In this document: one piece after another, positions 25,797 to 35,700 of the stretch | Layout of the letters: every line of letters starts with the position of its first letter | Position numbering within the stretch: the stretch's first letter is position 1 | NCBI RefSeq assembly: GCF_020215645.1 | Contig: NZ_CP084058.1 | Span: 8,618,001 to 8,682,000, forward strand | Length of the DNA stretch: 64,000 nt | Reading direction: 5' to 3' | Source of the DNA: Nonomuraea gerenzanensis | GTDB taxonomy: Bacteria > Actinomycetota > Actinomycetes > Streptosporangiales > Streptosporangiaceae | Translations under genes and position numbers: made by a program | Notes under the pieces: generated by a model | What the model saw: the letters and a program-made list of their open reading frames with translations, nothing else | Databases searched by the model: none | Told to the model about the DNA's origin: nothing

Positions 25797-26906
25797 CTAC
25801 GCCATCGTCTCCTTCACCCTGGACGCCTCGATGGCCTGTCTTAGCAGGTCTTCCTCCTCGGGTGCGGCAGGCTCGCCGCGTACCTCACGAACGAAGTCGA
25901 GCGCGACCTCCGCCTCCGGGCGCCCGCTCAGCCGAACGGGCTGGGCTGCGGGAGCGGCGCCGACCGGGTCGAAGGAGAGGGCCAGGGTGTGCGGGAAACG
26001 GGCGCGGAGCCGGTCCATCGCGGATTTGGGACGGACGGCGTCGGTGAGCACGACCTGCAGCCAGTGGTTCTCGTAGGCCGCGTAGTCGGGCAGCGTCAGC
26101 AGGGACTCCAGCTCGCCGCGCAGGCGGCCGACCGGGCGGGGCACGGGAGCGGGGACGAACTCCGCCCCCTCCCCCAGCGTGACCAGCCACGACCCCTTGA
26201 GGTGCCCCACCTCCGAGAAGGAGTACGCCAGCGGCGAGCCCGAGTAACGCACGGTCTCCGACATGCGCTGCCGCCCGTGCAGGTGGCCCAGCGCCACGTA
26301 GTCGACCCCGTCGAACGCCTGCAGGGGCACGTGCGCCACCCCGCCCACGCTGATGTCGCGCTCGCTGTCGCTGGCCTGCCCACCCGTCACGAAGCAGTGC
26401 GACAGCACCACCGAGGCCCGGTGGCGCGCGGCGTCGGCCCTGATGCGCGTCATGGCGTAGGAGATCGCCGCCGTGTGGCTGCGATCGGGCAGCTCCCACG
26501 CGGCCCGCACCAGCTCGGGCTCCAGGTAGGGGATGCCGTAGAAGGCCACGTCGTCGACGAGCACCGGCTCCCACGACTGGTCGGGCGCGGTGCGCACGTG
26601 CACCCCCGCCGACTCGAACAGCGCCGAGCCGAACCGCAGCCGCAGCGCCGAGTCGTGGTTGCCGCTGATCAGCACCACCCGCGCGCCGGCCCCGCGCAGC
26701 CGCCCGAGCGCCTCGTCGAGCAGGGCGACCGCGTCGACCGGCGGCAGCGCCCTGTCGTAGACGTCGCCGGCCACCGCCACCACGTCGACCCGCTCGGCCC
26801 GCACCGTCTCCACCAGGTGGTCGACGAACGCCGCCTGCGCCCCCAGGAGGCTCTCCCGGTGGAAGGAGCGACCGAGGTGCCAGTCGGAGGTGTGCAGGAT
26901 CCGCAT
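25797..26906 (-). CDS. sbcD: Exonuclease SbcD, metallophosphatase nuclease subunit
   Basis: 369 residues from ATG at 26906. The calcineurin-like nuclease motifs are complete: HTSDWHLGR (5-13), AGDVYDR, ISGNHDS, SHCFVTGGQASDSERD and LGHLHGRQ. These bind two Mn ions that cut DNA when the partner SbcC hydrolyses ATP. The stop TAG is followed at once by the sbcC ATG, so the two subunits are co-translated. The 95-base spacer upstream is shared with a divergent hydrolase gene. Length is normal for the family. Confidence 0.95.
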   Translation of the reverse strand: MRILHTSDWHLGRSFHRESLLGAQAAFVDHLVETVRAERVDVVAVAGDVYDRALPPVDAVALLDEALGRLRGAGARVVLISGNHDSALRLRFGSALFESAGVHVRTAPDQSWEPVLVDDVAFYGIPYLEPELVRAAWELPDRSHTAAISYAMTRIRADAARHRASVVLSHCFVTGGQASDSERDISVGGVAHVPLQAFDGVDYVALGHLHGRQRMSETVRYSGSPLAYSFSEVGHLKGSWLVTLGEGAEFVPAPVPRPVGRLRGELESLLTLPDYAAYENHWLQVVLTDAVRPKSAMDRLRARFPHTLALSFDPVGAAPAAQPVRLSGRPEAEVALDFVREVRGEPAAPEEEDLLRQAIEASRVKETMA

Positions 26907-27001
26907 GTCGCAGGAAACTAACAGGTCTCACCGACAAATGAGGTACCTCCAGTCCCACACGCCGGGAGTAGGCTGGAAGATCAGCGGGCAAACCAACGCA
27001 C

Positions 27002-28507
27002 ATGGGGAGGCCAATGCGCACTGGCCGTGGCACCTTGAGCGTCGCCGCCGGTCTGGTGCTGGTGGCTCTCGCTTCGGTCGGATACGTACTGCCACCCGCG
27101 TTCGACCCACCGCCGCTCAAGGCCGATCCAGCCTTCCAGGCGATCCCGGCGCAGCCGGCCGGTGAGCTGCGGCCCGTGGTGGCCGCCGGTCCCGTCCGCA
27201 GCGAGGAGATCTCCGTCCCGGCCGAGGCCCAGCGGCTGGAGGGCACGCTACGGGTGCCGCTCACGCCTGGGCGGCATCCGGCGATGGTGTTCGTGTCGGG
27301 CTCGGGCAACGGCTCGCGCACCGAGTTCACGCCGCAGGCGGAGTTCCTGGCCAAGGCGGGCGTGGTGACGATCGCCTTCGACAAGCGCACCAACGGCTAC
27401 AACTTCCGCGACCGCGACTTCGGGCTGCTCGCCGACGACGCGCTGCGCATGGTGGAGTACCTGCGCACCCGCCCCGAGGTCGATCCCGACCGGGTCGGCA
27501 TCTGGGGCGTGTCCGAAGGCGGCTGGGTGGTGCCGATCGCGGCGGCCAAGAGCTCGTCCGTCGGCTACATCGTGCTCGTCTCCTCGCCGAACGTCTCCCC
27601 GCTGCGCCAGGTCGCCTGGGCGCTCAACGAGCAGCTCCTGCGACTGCGCGCCCCCATCGGCGCCCGCGACCTGCTGACCAGGGCGATGGGCGGGGTCGGC
27701 TTCGACTTCCTGCGCTACGACGCGATGCCCGCCTTAAGCCAGGTCAAGCAGCCGGTCCTGGCCTTCTACGGCACCACCGACCCCTCGATCCCCTTCGTCG
27801 AGTCCACCAAGGCGCTCATCACCGCGATGAACAAGGCGGGCAACGACGACTACACGATCCGCTTCATGGCCAACGGCGACCACGCCATGCGCGTCAAGGG
27901 CGGCCCCTTCACCAAGGGATACCTGGAGACCCTGGCCAACTGGATCAAGGGCCTGCCCGGCACGTCCAGACCCGCCGTGCACATGGCCGGCGCCACCCCC
28001 GTCCAGCGGTTCGAGGCCAGCGACGTGCCCGCCGCCCCCTGGTACGCCGGCGGCACCATGCTGGGCCTGACGATCTGTCTGGCCGCCGTCGGCTACGTGG
28101 CCGGCCCTGTCGCCGCCGTCGTCGTACGCCTGCGCCACCGCCGCCAGACCCCCGTCGAGACGAACGCCAGGCTGTGGCCCCCGATCAGGCGCCGGCTCAG
28201 CCGGATGGCCTGGACCGCGCTCGGCCTGCTGGCCTCGGTGGTGGCGTTCATCACGCTGCTGGTGATGTTCTCGGTCAACCAGGCGGGCGCCTGGCCCGCC
28301 GTGCTGGCGGGCTGGCTGGTCGTGCGGCTACTGGCCGTGCTGATGCTGATCCAGGAGGTCACGGCCGTGGCGGCGTACGTGTCGGCGCTGCGCGAGGGCC
28401 TGCAGCCGAGCCGGTGGCAGGCCGTCACGGTCGGCGGCGTGCTCGGCGGCACCGGGCTGCTGCTGGTGGCGGCGGCCTACTACGGGTTGTTCTCGTTCCC
28501 CTGGTAG
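27002..28507 (+). CDS. Secreted-side alpha/beta hydrolase fused to a C-terminal membrane domain
   Basis: 501 residues. A signal/anchor helix (about 10-30) precedes an alpha/beta hydrolase of the dienelactone-hydrolase/acyl-peptidase type: nucleophile Ser171 in GVSEGG, Asp in YGTTDPSIP and His in NGDHAMR make the triad. After residue about 345, four membrane helices follow (LGLTICLAAVGYVAGPVAAV, ALGLLASVVAFITLLVMFSV, a third in AVLAGWLVVRLLAVLML and a last ending AYYGLFSFPW). Most members of this hydrolase group end at the catalytic domain, so the membrane tail is unusual. ATG at 27014 with GGAGG just upstream is an alternative start. It ends 28 bases inside the convergent hydrolase gene. Substrate unknown. 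Confidence 0.82.
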   Translation: MGRPMRTGRGTLSVAAGLVLVALASVGYVLPPAFDPPPLKADPAFQAIPAQPAGELRPVVAAGPVRSEEISVPAEAQRLEGTLRVPLTPGRHPAMVFVSGSGNGSRTEFTPQAEFLAKAGVVTIAFDKRTNGYNFRDRDFGLLADDALRMVEYLRTRPEVDPDRVGIWGVSEGGWVVPIAAAKSSSVGYIVLVSSPNVSPLRQVAWALNEQLLRLRAPIGARDLLTRAMGGVGFDFLRYDAMPALSQVKQPVLAFYGTTDPSIPFVESTKALITAMNKAGNDDYTIRFMANGDHAMRVKGGPFTKGYLETLANWIKGLPGTSRPAVHMAGATPVQRFEASDVPAAPWYAGGTMLGLTICLAAVGYVAGPVAAVVVRLRHRRQTPVETNARLWPPIRRRLSRMAWTALGLLASVVAFITLLVMFSVNQAGAWPAVLAGWLVVRLLAVLMLIQEVTAVAAYVSALREGLQPSRWQAVTVGGVLGGTGLLLVAAAYYGLFSFPW

Positions 28508-29409
28508 ACGAAGGCGTTCATCCAGCGGTCCACCTCGGCGAAGACCTGCTTGCGTACGGGCTCGGCCGACAGCACCAGGTCGTGGAGGCCGTCGGTGATC
28601 CGCACGCACGTCACGTGCGGCCCGAGCGAGGTGGACCAGCGGGCGATGTGCGCCGGGTCGAGCACGATGTCGGCCGAGCGCGCCTCCGGCACGAAGTCGC
28701 GTACCCGCAGCCCGGTCGAGGAGGCCAGCACCAGCACCGGCACGTCCACCGCCAGGCCCTGGTGCAGCCGCCGCTGCGCCCGCCGGATCGCGGCCAGCCA
28801 CATGGCGTGCACCGAGAAGCCGCCCAGCGGCTTGAGCTCCAGGTCGTAGTCCCACTCGCCCTGCTCGCTGCGGTGCAGCGTCTGCCCGTAGACGTTGCTG
28901 GAGCCCAGCGGCAGCACCCGCCGCGTGTACGACAGCGGCGTCCTCAGCAGGTCGGCCGCCAGCCGCAGCGGGGCGGGCACGTTGAGGTCGAAGAACGGGC
29001 TGTTGAGCACGAGCCCCTGCACCAGCCCACGGCCGCGCACGCGGTCGGCCCACAGCGGCGCGATCAGGCCGCCGGTGGAGTGGGCGTTGATCGTCAGCTC
29101 GTCGTGGTCGCGGCGGATGAGCCGCACGGCCTCGTCGATCTCGGGGAAGTAGTCGGTGACGCTCCTGACCAGGCCCCTGGTCTGGTGCGGCAGCAGCGAG
29201 CGGCCGTACTTGCGCAGGTCGAGCGCGTAGAAGTCGATGCCGCGCTGCACGTAGTGGTCGGCCAGGTGGTCCTGGAAGAAGTAGTCGGTGAACCCGTGCA
29301 GGTAGAGCACCGCGCGGCGCGACGGCGCCGCGGCCCTCCTGCTCACCAGCGTCGCCACCACCTGGCCCTCGAAGTCGTCGGGCATCGGCAGCACGGTGAT
29401 CTCGTACAT
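28480..29409 (-). CDS. Alpha/beta hydrolase, lysophospholipase-like (serine aminopeptidase S33 family)
   Basis: 309 residues from ATG at 29409, one base after the stop of the crotonase gene. Motifs: oxyanion HGFTDYF (39-45), nucleophile elbow NAHSTGGL with Ser111, and a late His in DGLHDLVLS. This resembles monoacylglycerol lipase / lysophospholipase proteins. A GTG at 29418 would overlap the previous stop and is possible. Coupling with a crotonase suggests lipid or acyl-CoA turnover, but the substrate is not visible. The 3' end overlaps the convergent membrane-hydrolase gene by 28 bases. Confidence 0.87.
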   Translation of the reverse strand: MYEITVLPMPDDFEGQVVATLVSRRAAAPSRRAVLYLHGFTDYFFQDHLADHYVQRGIDFYALDLRKYGRSLLPHQTRGLVRSVTDYFPEIDEAVRLIRRDHDELTINAHSTGGLIAPLWADRVRGRGLVQGLVLNSPFFDLNVPAPLRLAADLLRTPLSYTRRVLPLGSSNVYGQTLHRSEQGEWDYDLELKPLGGFSVHAMWLAAIRRAQRRLHQGLAVDVPVLVLASSTGLRVRDFVPEARSADIVLDPAHIARWSTSLGPHVTCVRITDGLHDLVLSAEPVRKQVFAEVDRWMNAFVYQGNENNP

Positions 29410-29410
29410 G

Positions 29411-30289
29411 CTAGACACGATAGGGATCGTCCGGCCACGACGGCACCCCGGGCGGCAGATCCTGGCTGACCTTCATCGGGAAGTCGGCCTGCCGCTTGTC
29501 CAGGAACGCCGTCACCCCCTCCACCGCGTCGGCCGCGCCGCCCAGCTCCGCCATGAGGCGGGAGTCGGCCGCGTGCGCCTGCCACGGCGAGGACGCCGAC
29601 AGGCCCGACCACATCAGCCGGCGGATGGCGGCCACGGAGACGCCCGAGGTGTTGTCGGCGATCTCCCCGGCCAGCGCGTACGCCGCCGGCAGCAGCTCGT
29701 CCGGCGGGTAGACCCGCGAGACCAGCCGACCCGCCAGCGCCTCGGAGGCGGGGAAGATCCGGCCGGTCGCCGCCCACTCCATGGCCTGGGCGATGCCCAC
29801 GATCCTGGGCAGGAACCAGCTCGACGCCGCCTCGGTGACGATCCCCCGCCGCGCGAACACGAACCCGAACCTGGCCGTCTCGGAGGCCAGCCGCACGTCC
29901 ATGGGCAGCGTCATCGTGACGCCGACCCCCACGGCCGGCCCGTTGACGGCGCCGATGACGGGCTTGAGCGAGCGGGCGATCCGCAGCGCGACCGTGCCGC
30001 CGCCGTCGCGCGGGGCGCCGTCCACGGTCTCCCCCTTGCCCTCACCCGCGCTTTCACCCACGCGGCCGAACGTGCCGCCCCCGCCGCTGAGATCGGCCCC
30101 GGCGCAGAACGCCCGGCCCGCCCCGGTCACCACCACCGCGCGCACGTCGTCATCGGCGTCGGCGAGATCGAAAGCCTCGATCAACTCCCCGCGCATCGTA
30201 AAGGTGAAAGCGTTGAGGCGCTCAGGACGCTTCAATGTGACGGTGGCGATGCGATCGGTCACCCCGTACTCGATCTCCGTGAAGGCCAT
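29411..30289 (-). CDS. Enoyl-CoA hydratase/isomerase (crotonase) family protein
   Basis: 292 residues from ATG at 30289. Crotonase features: LKRPERLNAFTFTM near the N-terminus, the CoA/oxyanion strand VVVTGAGRAFCAGADLSGGG, a second oxyanion segment AVNGPAVGVGVTMTLPMDVR and RRGIVTEAASSWFLPRIVG with the likely catalytic Glu. Probable role is hydration or isomerisation of enoyl-CoA in fatty acid or similar catabolism. A Gly/Glu-rich insertion of about 25 residues sits after the first oxyanion loop (GESAGEGKGETVDGAP). It is first gene of a pair with the lysophospholipase-like gene. Confidence 0.9.
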   Translation of the reverse strand: MAFTEIEYGVTDRIATVTLKRPERLNAFTFTMRGELIEAFDLADADDDVRAVVVTGAGRAFCAGADLSGGGGTFGRVGESAGEGKGETVDGAPRDGGGTVALRIARSLKPVIGAVNGPAVGVGVTMTLPMDVRLASETARFGFVFARRGIVTEAASSWFLPRIVGIAQAMEWAATGRIFPASEALAGRLVSRVYPPDELLPAAYALAGEIADNTSGVSVAAIRRLMWSGLSASSPWQAHAADSRLMAELGGAADAVEGVTAFLDKRQADFPMKVSQDLPPGVPSWPDDPYRV

Positions 30290-30459
30290 GCCCCGAATCT
30301 TATTCGGTTACTGATGTTCACCCTCCGATAAAGACATATTTCGTATCCGATGCATAGGCTGCCGCCTCTATGGGAGCCTGAGGCGACCGCACCCATGCGG
30401 TTCACCGCAGGTTCCCGGGTTTGCGCCTATGGTGGAGTTCGCGGGGAAACGGGGAAGGC
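30290..30459. other. Divergent intergenic spacer, crotonase / LCP protein
   Basis: 170 bases between the crotonase start and the LCP gene. Both promoters must lie here. The first 70 bases are AT-rich for this genome (TAAAGACATATTTCGTATCC region, 30331-30350). I see no convincing operator, riboswitch or terminator. Confidence 0.5.
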
Positions 30460-31926
30460 GTGCGGCAGGCTAAGGAACCAGTGAGCGCCGGTGCGGTCCT
30501 CGGGTGGCTGGTGCTGGCGGCACTCGCGCCCGGGGCCGCTCATCTGCGCGCCGGCTGGCGCAGGACCGGGCTCACGCTGATCTCCCTGTACGCCGCCCTG
30601 CTGCTGGCCCTGCTCGCCGTCGTCCTCACCAACGACCTCGGCACCCTGGCCGGCTCCGTCACCCAGGACTCCTCGCTCCTGGCCATCCTGACCGGCTCGA
30701 TCGTCCTGGGAGTGGCCTGGTTCGCGCTGATCGTGCACTCCTTCGTGGTGCTGCGCCCCGGCCGGCTGCCCCAGTCCGGGCAGATCCTCACCGGCACCGC
30801 GGCGGGCCTGCTCGCCGTCGTCGTCGTGGTGCCCTTCGGCTACACCGCCCAGCTCGTCCAGACCTCGCGCGAGGCGATCGGCAACATCTTCCAGACCCCC
30901 GAGAACGACGGCGAGACCCCCGCACCCGACCCCAAACCCGAGGACCCCTGGTCCGGCCGCGACCGCGTCAACATCCTGCTGCTCGGCGGCGACGCCGACG
31001 ACAACCGCATCGGCGTCCGCACCGACAGCATGAACCTCGCCAGCATCGACGTGAAGACCGGCAACACCGTCCTGTTCAGCCTGCCCCGCAACCTCGAGGA
31101 CGTGCGCTTCCGCCCCGGCACCCCGATGGCCCGCCGCTTCCCCAACGGCTTCGACCTGCCCAAGGACGCCAACGGCGGCGCCAGCGACCTGCTCAACAGC
31201 GTCTGGGAGTACGCCGACGCCCACCCCGAGATCTTCGGCGGCAAGAAGAACCAGGGCCCCAAGGTCCTCATGGACACGATCGGCTACACCCTCGGCCTGG
31301 ACGTCGAATGGTACGCCCTGGTCAACATGTGGGGCTTCGCCCGCCTCATCGACGCCATCGGCGGCGTCACCCTCACCGTCGAGCAGGACGTCGTCTTCGG
31401 CAAGTACAACGAGGGCCTGGTCAAGGCCGGCACCCGCAAGCTCAAGGGCGCCGACGCCATGTGGTACGCCCGCTCCCGCACCTTCAGCGACGACTACACC
31501 CGCATGCGCCGCCAGCGCTGCGTCCTCGGCGCCATCCTCGACCAGGCCGACCCGGCGACCGTGCTGTCCCGCTTCCACCAGATCGCCCTGGCCACCAAAG
31601 AGCTGATCAGGACCGACATCCCGCAGACGTGGCTGCAGCACCTGGTGCCGCTGGCGCTGAAGGTCAAGAACGCCGAGGTCACCAGCGTGCAGTTCGTGCC
31701 GCCGCTGATCAACACCGGCTATCCCGACTGGGAGAGGATCCGCGAGATCGCGGCGAAGGCGGTCCGCGACTCCTCCCGCGTCCAGGCGCCCGTCGCCGCC
31801 TCCGCCACCCCTTCCACCTCGGTCTCCCCTTCGCCGAAGAAGACCAAGAAGCCCGCCAAGGAGACCGGTGACGACCCCACCAAGGGGCTCACCGAAGGGT
31901 GTGGCGGCTCGTCCGCCAAGGGTTAG
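30460..31926 (+). CDS. LytR-CpsA-Psr (LCP) family cell wall ligase
   Basis: About 488 residues from GTG at 30460; GTG at 30481 (after AAGGA) is equally possible. Three or four N-terminal membrane helices (residues about 10-140) precede an extracellular LCP domain: RDRVNILLLGGDADDN, GVRTDSMNLASIDVKTG and FSLPRNLEDVRF, then YARSRTFSDDYTRMRRQRC with the conserved arginines. LCP enzymes transfer undecaprenyl-linked glycopolymers such as teichoic acid or arabinogalactan to peptidoglycan. Several helices rather than one is the longer actinobacterial form. The C-terminus is a Ser/Pro/Lys-rich tail (about 440-488). It stands alone, with a divergent crotonase upstream. Confidence 0.9.
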   Translation: MRQAKEPVSAGAVLGWLVLAALAPGAAHLRAGWRRTGLTLISLYAALLLALLAVVLTNDLGTLAGSVTQDSSLLAILTGSIVLGVAWFALIVHSFVVLRPGRLPQSGQILTGTAAGLLAVVVVVPFGYTAQLVQTSREAIGNIFQTPENDGETPAPDPKPEDPWSGRDRVNILLLGGDADDNRIGVRTDSMNLASIDVKTGNTVLFSLPRNLEDVRFRPGTPMARRFPNGFDLPKDANGGASDLLNSVWEYADAHPEIFGGKKNQGPKVLMDTIGYTLGLDVEWYALVNMWGFARLIDAIGGVTLTVEQDVVFGKYNEGLVKAGTRKLKGADAMWYARSRTFSDDYTRMRRQRCVLGAILDQADPATVLSRFHQIALATKELIRTDIPQTWLQHLVPLALKVKNAEVTSVQFVPPLINTGYPDWERIREIAAKAVRDSSRVQAPVAASATPSTSVSPSPKKTKKPAKETGDDPTKGLTEGCGGSSAKG

Positions 31927-32002
31927 CCCTTTACGTTGTAGATCAGGAACCTCGGCGGATAACCGGTGGATCGCCGCGCCGAGAGGCGTACAGACTGGCC
32001 GC

Positions 32003-32719
32003 ATGCGCGAGAACGATCTGCTGACAGCGGCGATGCTCGGCGACAGCGAGGAGGTCAGGCGGCTGCTGGCAGCCGGCGCCACACCGGACACGCCCGGCCC
32101 GCTCTACCAGGCGGCCGTGCAGGGGCACGCCGGCATCGTCCGGATGCTGCTGGCGGCCGGCGCCGGCCCCGACCGGGAGAGCGAGGACGACGCTGAAGGG
32201 CTGCCCCTGTGCGCCGCCGCCTGCTGGGGCCACCTCGACGTGGTGAACGCCCTCCTCGACGCCGGCGCCGACCCCGACCTGCGGGAGGCGCCCGGCGCCA
32301 TGACTGCCCTGCACTGGGCGGCGGCGGGCGACCGGCTGGCCGTCACGCGCGCCCTGCTCAGCCGGGGCGCCGACCCCGACCTGCGCGACAGCGCCGGCAA
32401 CACCGCGCTGTCCCGCGCCGCCGAACGCGGCTCCGCGGCCGTGGTCAGGGCGCTGCTCGACCACGGGGCCACTCCTGAGGCGCGCGCTCTCGACCTCGCC
32501 CGGCGGCACGCCGGTCTCGACATCGAGGCGGAGGTTCGGGCGCGGGCCGGGGAGCGCGCTGCGGAGGGGGCGCGGGTCAGCGTGCGGCGGGAGGAGGCGG
32601 AAGGGGGCGGCGTGCGGGTCGTGGCCGAGGTGCGCGACGACGCGGGGCGGCTGCGCTCGCAGACGCAGCTGGGCACCGGGCACGCCGAGATCGTCCGCCT
32701 GCTGGAGAGCAGGCGGTGA
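32003..32719 (+). CDS. Ankyrin-repeat protein
   Basis: 238 residues from ATG at 32003. Five ankyrin repeats are readable: LLTAAMLGDSEEVRRLLAAG, LYQAAVQGHAGIVRMLLAAG, LCAAACWGHLDVVNALLDAG, ALHWAAAGDRLAVTRALLSR and ALSRAAERGSAAVVRALLDH. They form a stacked protein-binding surface. The last 70 residues are charged and end in LGTGHAEIVRLLESRR, itself like half an ankyrin repeat. No signal peptide or membrane helix, so it should be cytoplasmic. It runs convergently with the caspase-nSTAND gene, only 11 bases away. No enzymatic domain is seen; function unknown. Confidence 0.9.
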   Translation: MRENDLLTAAMLGDSEEVRRLLAAGATPDTPGPLYQAAVQGHAGIVRMLLAAGAGPDRESEDDAEGLPLCAAACWGHLDVVNALLDAGADPDLREAPGAMTALHWAAAGDRLAVTRALLSRGADPDLRDSAGNTALSRAAERGSAAVVRALLDHGATPEARALDLARRHAGLDIEAEVRARAGERAAEGARVSVRREEAEGGGVRVVAEVRDDAGRLRSQTQLGTGHAEIVRLLESRR

Positions 32720-32730
32720 GTGCGCGTGGA

Positions 32731-35700
32731 TCAGCACGTCTCGCGGTAGGCCACGTCCGGGAGGTGATCGGCCCATTCCTGCCGGTCCAGGCCGGTGCCG
32801 ATGGACGCGCACGCCGTCTCGCGGGGATGGGCGACGACGTCCATGAGCCGGGTCAGGTCCCAGATCGTCGCGCCGTTCCCGCCCGACCTCGTGACGCCGG
32901 TGAGCCCGTCCGGGCTGAGTAAGGCCCCACCCCCCTCCGCCATGATCCCGAGCTCCGCCACCACCTTGCGTGGGTGCCGCCGGTCCGAGACCTCCCAGAT
33001 CGTGAGTCCGGCAGGACCGAGATCGCGCAGGAAGCGGCCGTCCTCACTGAAGGAGAACGTCGGGCCCCACGACGCGTCGTCCAGCCGCGTGCTCCTGATC
33101 GGGTGAGCCGGATCCTTCAGGTCGAGCAGCACGTTCTCCACGCCTGCCGCGATCACAGCGGCGTCACCGCCGTCCGGCAGGAAGTGCACCGCCGCGTCCC
33201 GTATGACGAGTTTCCGGACGGGGTGGCGGAGGTCGGCGACGTCCCAGAGCTCGGTGCTGACGGACTCACCAAGCGCGTCGCTCCAGCCCAGCAAGAAGCG
33301 TCCGCCGTGGACGAGCCCCGCGGGGTGCACCTTGATGACGGAGACAGAACTGGGCGAGCTGGGGTCGGAGATGTCCTGGATCGAGGAGAGCCCCTCCTCC
33401 CAGGTCCGCACGACCATGAACCGGTCGTCCGGACTGATGAGGTCGGGCATCTCCGGCAGCTCCGTGATCCGGCGGGGGAAGGCCGGGTCGGTGACATCCC
33501 ACAAGGCCCCCTGCCCCGATTCGCTGAGCTCACCAGCCATCAGCCGCCCCGACGGGCTGACCGTGGCCGTCCTCACGCCCTCGATCACGGAGATCCTGCG
33601 TGGCGGGCCGGTCCCGCCGATGTCCCAGAGGAACACGTCGTGGCGCAGGCCGGCGTCCGGCCCGTGCACGGCGTAAAGGACCCGTGCGTTCCCCGCGACG
33701 CGCAGGCCGATGAGATTCTGCACGGCCGGACCGGAAAGAGGGCGCGGCCGGCCGACGCGTCCGACGTCCCAGAGCTCGACCTCATCAGCGGTCACGATGG
33801 CCAGCCGGTCCCCGCCCGCCTCGAAGGCGGCGTAGCGCAGACCCACGCCCCTCCTGAGCGTGACGACTTGCTGGGGCGAAGCAGGAACCGACAGATTCCA
33901 CAGGATGACGTTGCCGCGCGCATCCGCGGTGACGGCGAGTCGGCCGTCCTCCTGGACGGCAACCTCATGGATACCCGGATCAGGGCTTTCAAGCTCCGCC
34001 ACCCGGCGCGGCGCGGCCCGGCCCGACAGGTCCCACACTCCCGCGAGGAAGTCGGAAAGGACCATGGTCCCGGTCCGGCTGATCGCGAACGTGACGTCGT
34101 CGCACGCCACTTCACCCGAGGTGCCCACCTCCCGCAGCGTGGACCTCCGTGTCATCGTGAGGAGCCCCAGCCACCCGCCCTGCTCACAGGCGACCACGAA
34201 GCGCCCGTCGGCGCTTGCCCCGACGCGGGCCCAGCCGTCGCCGTCGCCCAATCGGTGAACGTGCCGGGGGCGGGACAGGTCGGCCACGTCCCAGACGGTG
34301 ACGACCTGCTCGGCGCCTTCTCCCGCGCGCCTCGTGCCTCCCGTGACGAGTCTTCCGGCGGCGAAGGCCAGCGAGTGCACGCTCTCGAAGCCGCTGGACG
34401 GGGGCTCGACCACGTTGAGCAGCCGCGGCCTCGACGGATCCCTCGTGTCGAAGAGCGCGGGTGTCCTCCCCTGTCCGCCCACCGCCAAGAGAGTCCCGTC
34501 CGGGCTGAGCGCCAGGGCGTTCGGCTCCCCCACCCCCGCACTCACCTCTGCGATCTTGACCGGCGAGCCTCCCCGCGACAGGTCCCAGAGCGATACGACC
34601 CCGCCCATGTCCGCCACCACGACGACTGCCGTACCGGGGATGATCGCCGGCCGGCCCCTGATCTCCCTGCCCGGGGCGAACGAACCGGCGTAGAGGTTCG
34701 CGGTGATGACGGCGGTCGCCTCTCCCGCCGTACCGGGATCATCCGTAACGCTCATCGCCGCCACGCTCAGCCGCAGCGCGGTCCTAGGATCCGTCTTGGC
34801 CACCTCCCTTGCCTGCGCCACCAGATCCCGTCCCGCCGTGGTGGCTCGATGCTCCGCCGCCACCCGCCACTGCTGCACCGCTCCCACCGCGGCCACCAGC
34901 GCCACCATCAGGAGCCCGGCGAGCAGCCCCACCATGGCCCGCCGCCGGCGGACGGCCTGCCGGTCTCGCTGGGCGCTGGCCGCCAGGAACTCGCGGGCTT
35001 CATCCGGCAGGGAGTCACCCGCCGCGCCCGTGGTGCTCTGGGCCGCCACCAAGCGGGTGTCCCGATACAGGAACGCCGGGTCCCTGTCGTGCCGGAGCCA
35101 CTCGGCCGCGTCCTCGACGAGCTGCTGCAGCACCAGCAGGCCCGCCCGGTCGGCCTCGATCCAGGCGCGTAGCCGCGGCCACGCCCTGATCAGCGCCTCG
35201 TGGGTGATCTGGACGGCCTCCTCGTCCACGCTCACCAGCCGCGCCGCGACGAACCGGTCCAGCACCCGCCTGGCCACCTCGTGCCGCTCGGTGCCGGGCG
35301 CCGGCAGGAGCTGGGGGATCGGGACGCGGCGCCGGGTGTCCTCCGTGCCATCGCCGAGGCGGACCAGGCGCGGCAGGAGGCGGCGGGCGGCCTGGCGGCC
35401 CCGCAGGTCGAGGTGCTCGAGAGTGGAGTCGGCGGTCTTCGCGAGCGAGCGGCTGATGCCGCCCGTGGCGCGGTAGCCGACCAGGGTGAGCCGATCGCCC
35501 TCGCGGTGCTGCCAGGTGGCGAGCAGGGCGTGGGACAGCAGCGGCAAGACCGAGCCGCCCGCCGTGCCGAGTTCCTCCAGGAGCAGCTCCACCAAGCCGT
35601 CCTCGATCTGCAGGCCGGTCAGTCTGGCCGGGCCTTCGATCACCTCCCGCAGGTGGACCGGTGCCATGGGACCGACCACGAGCGGGTGTTCCAGGGCGGT

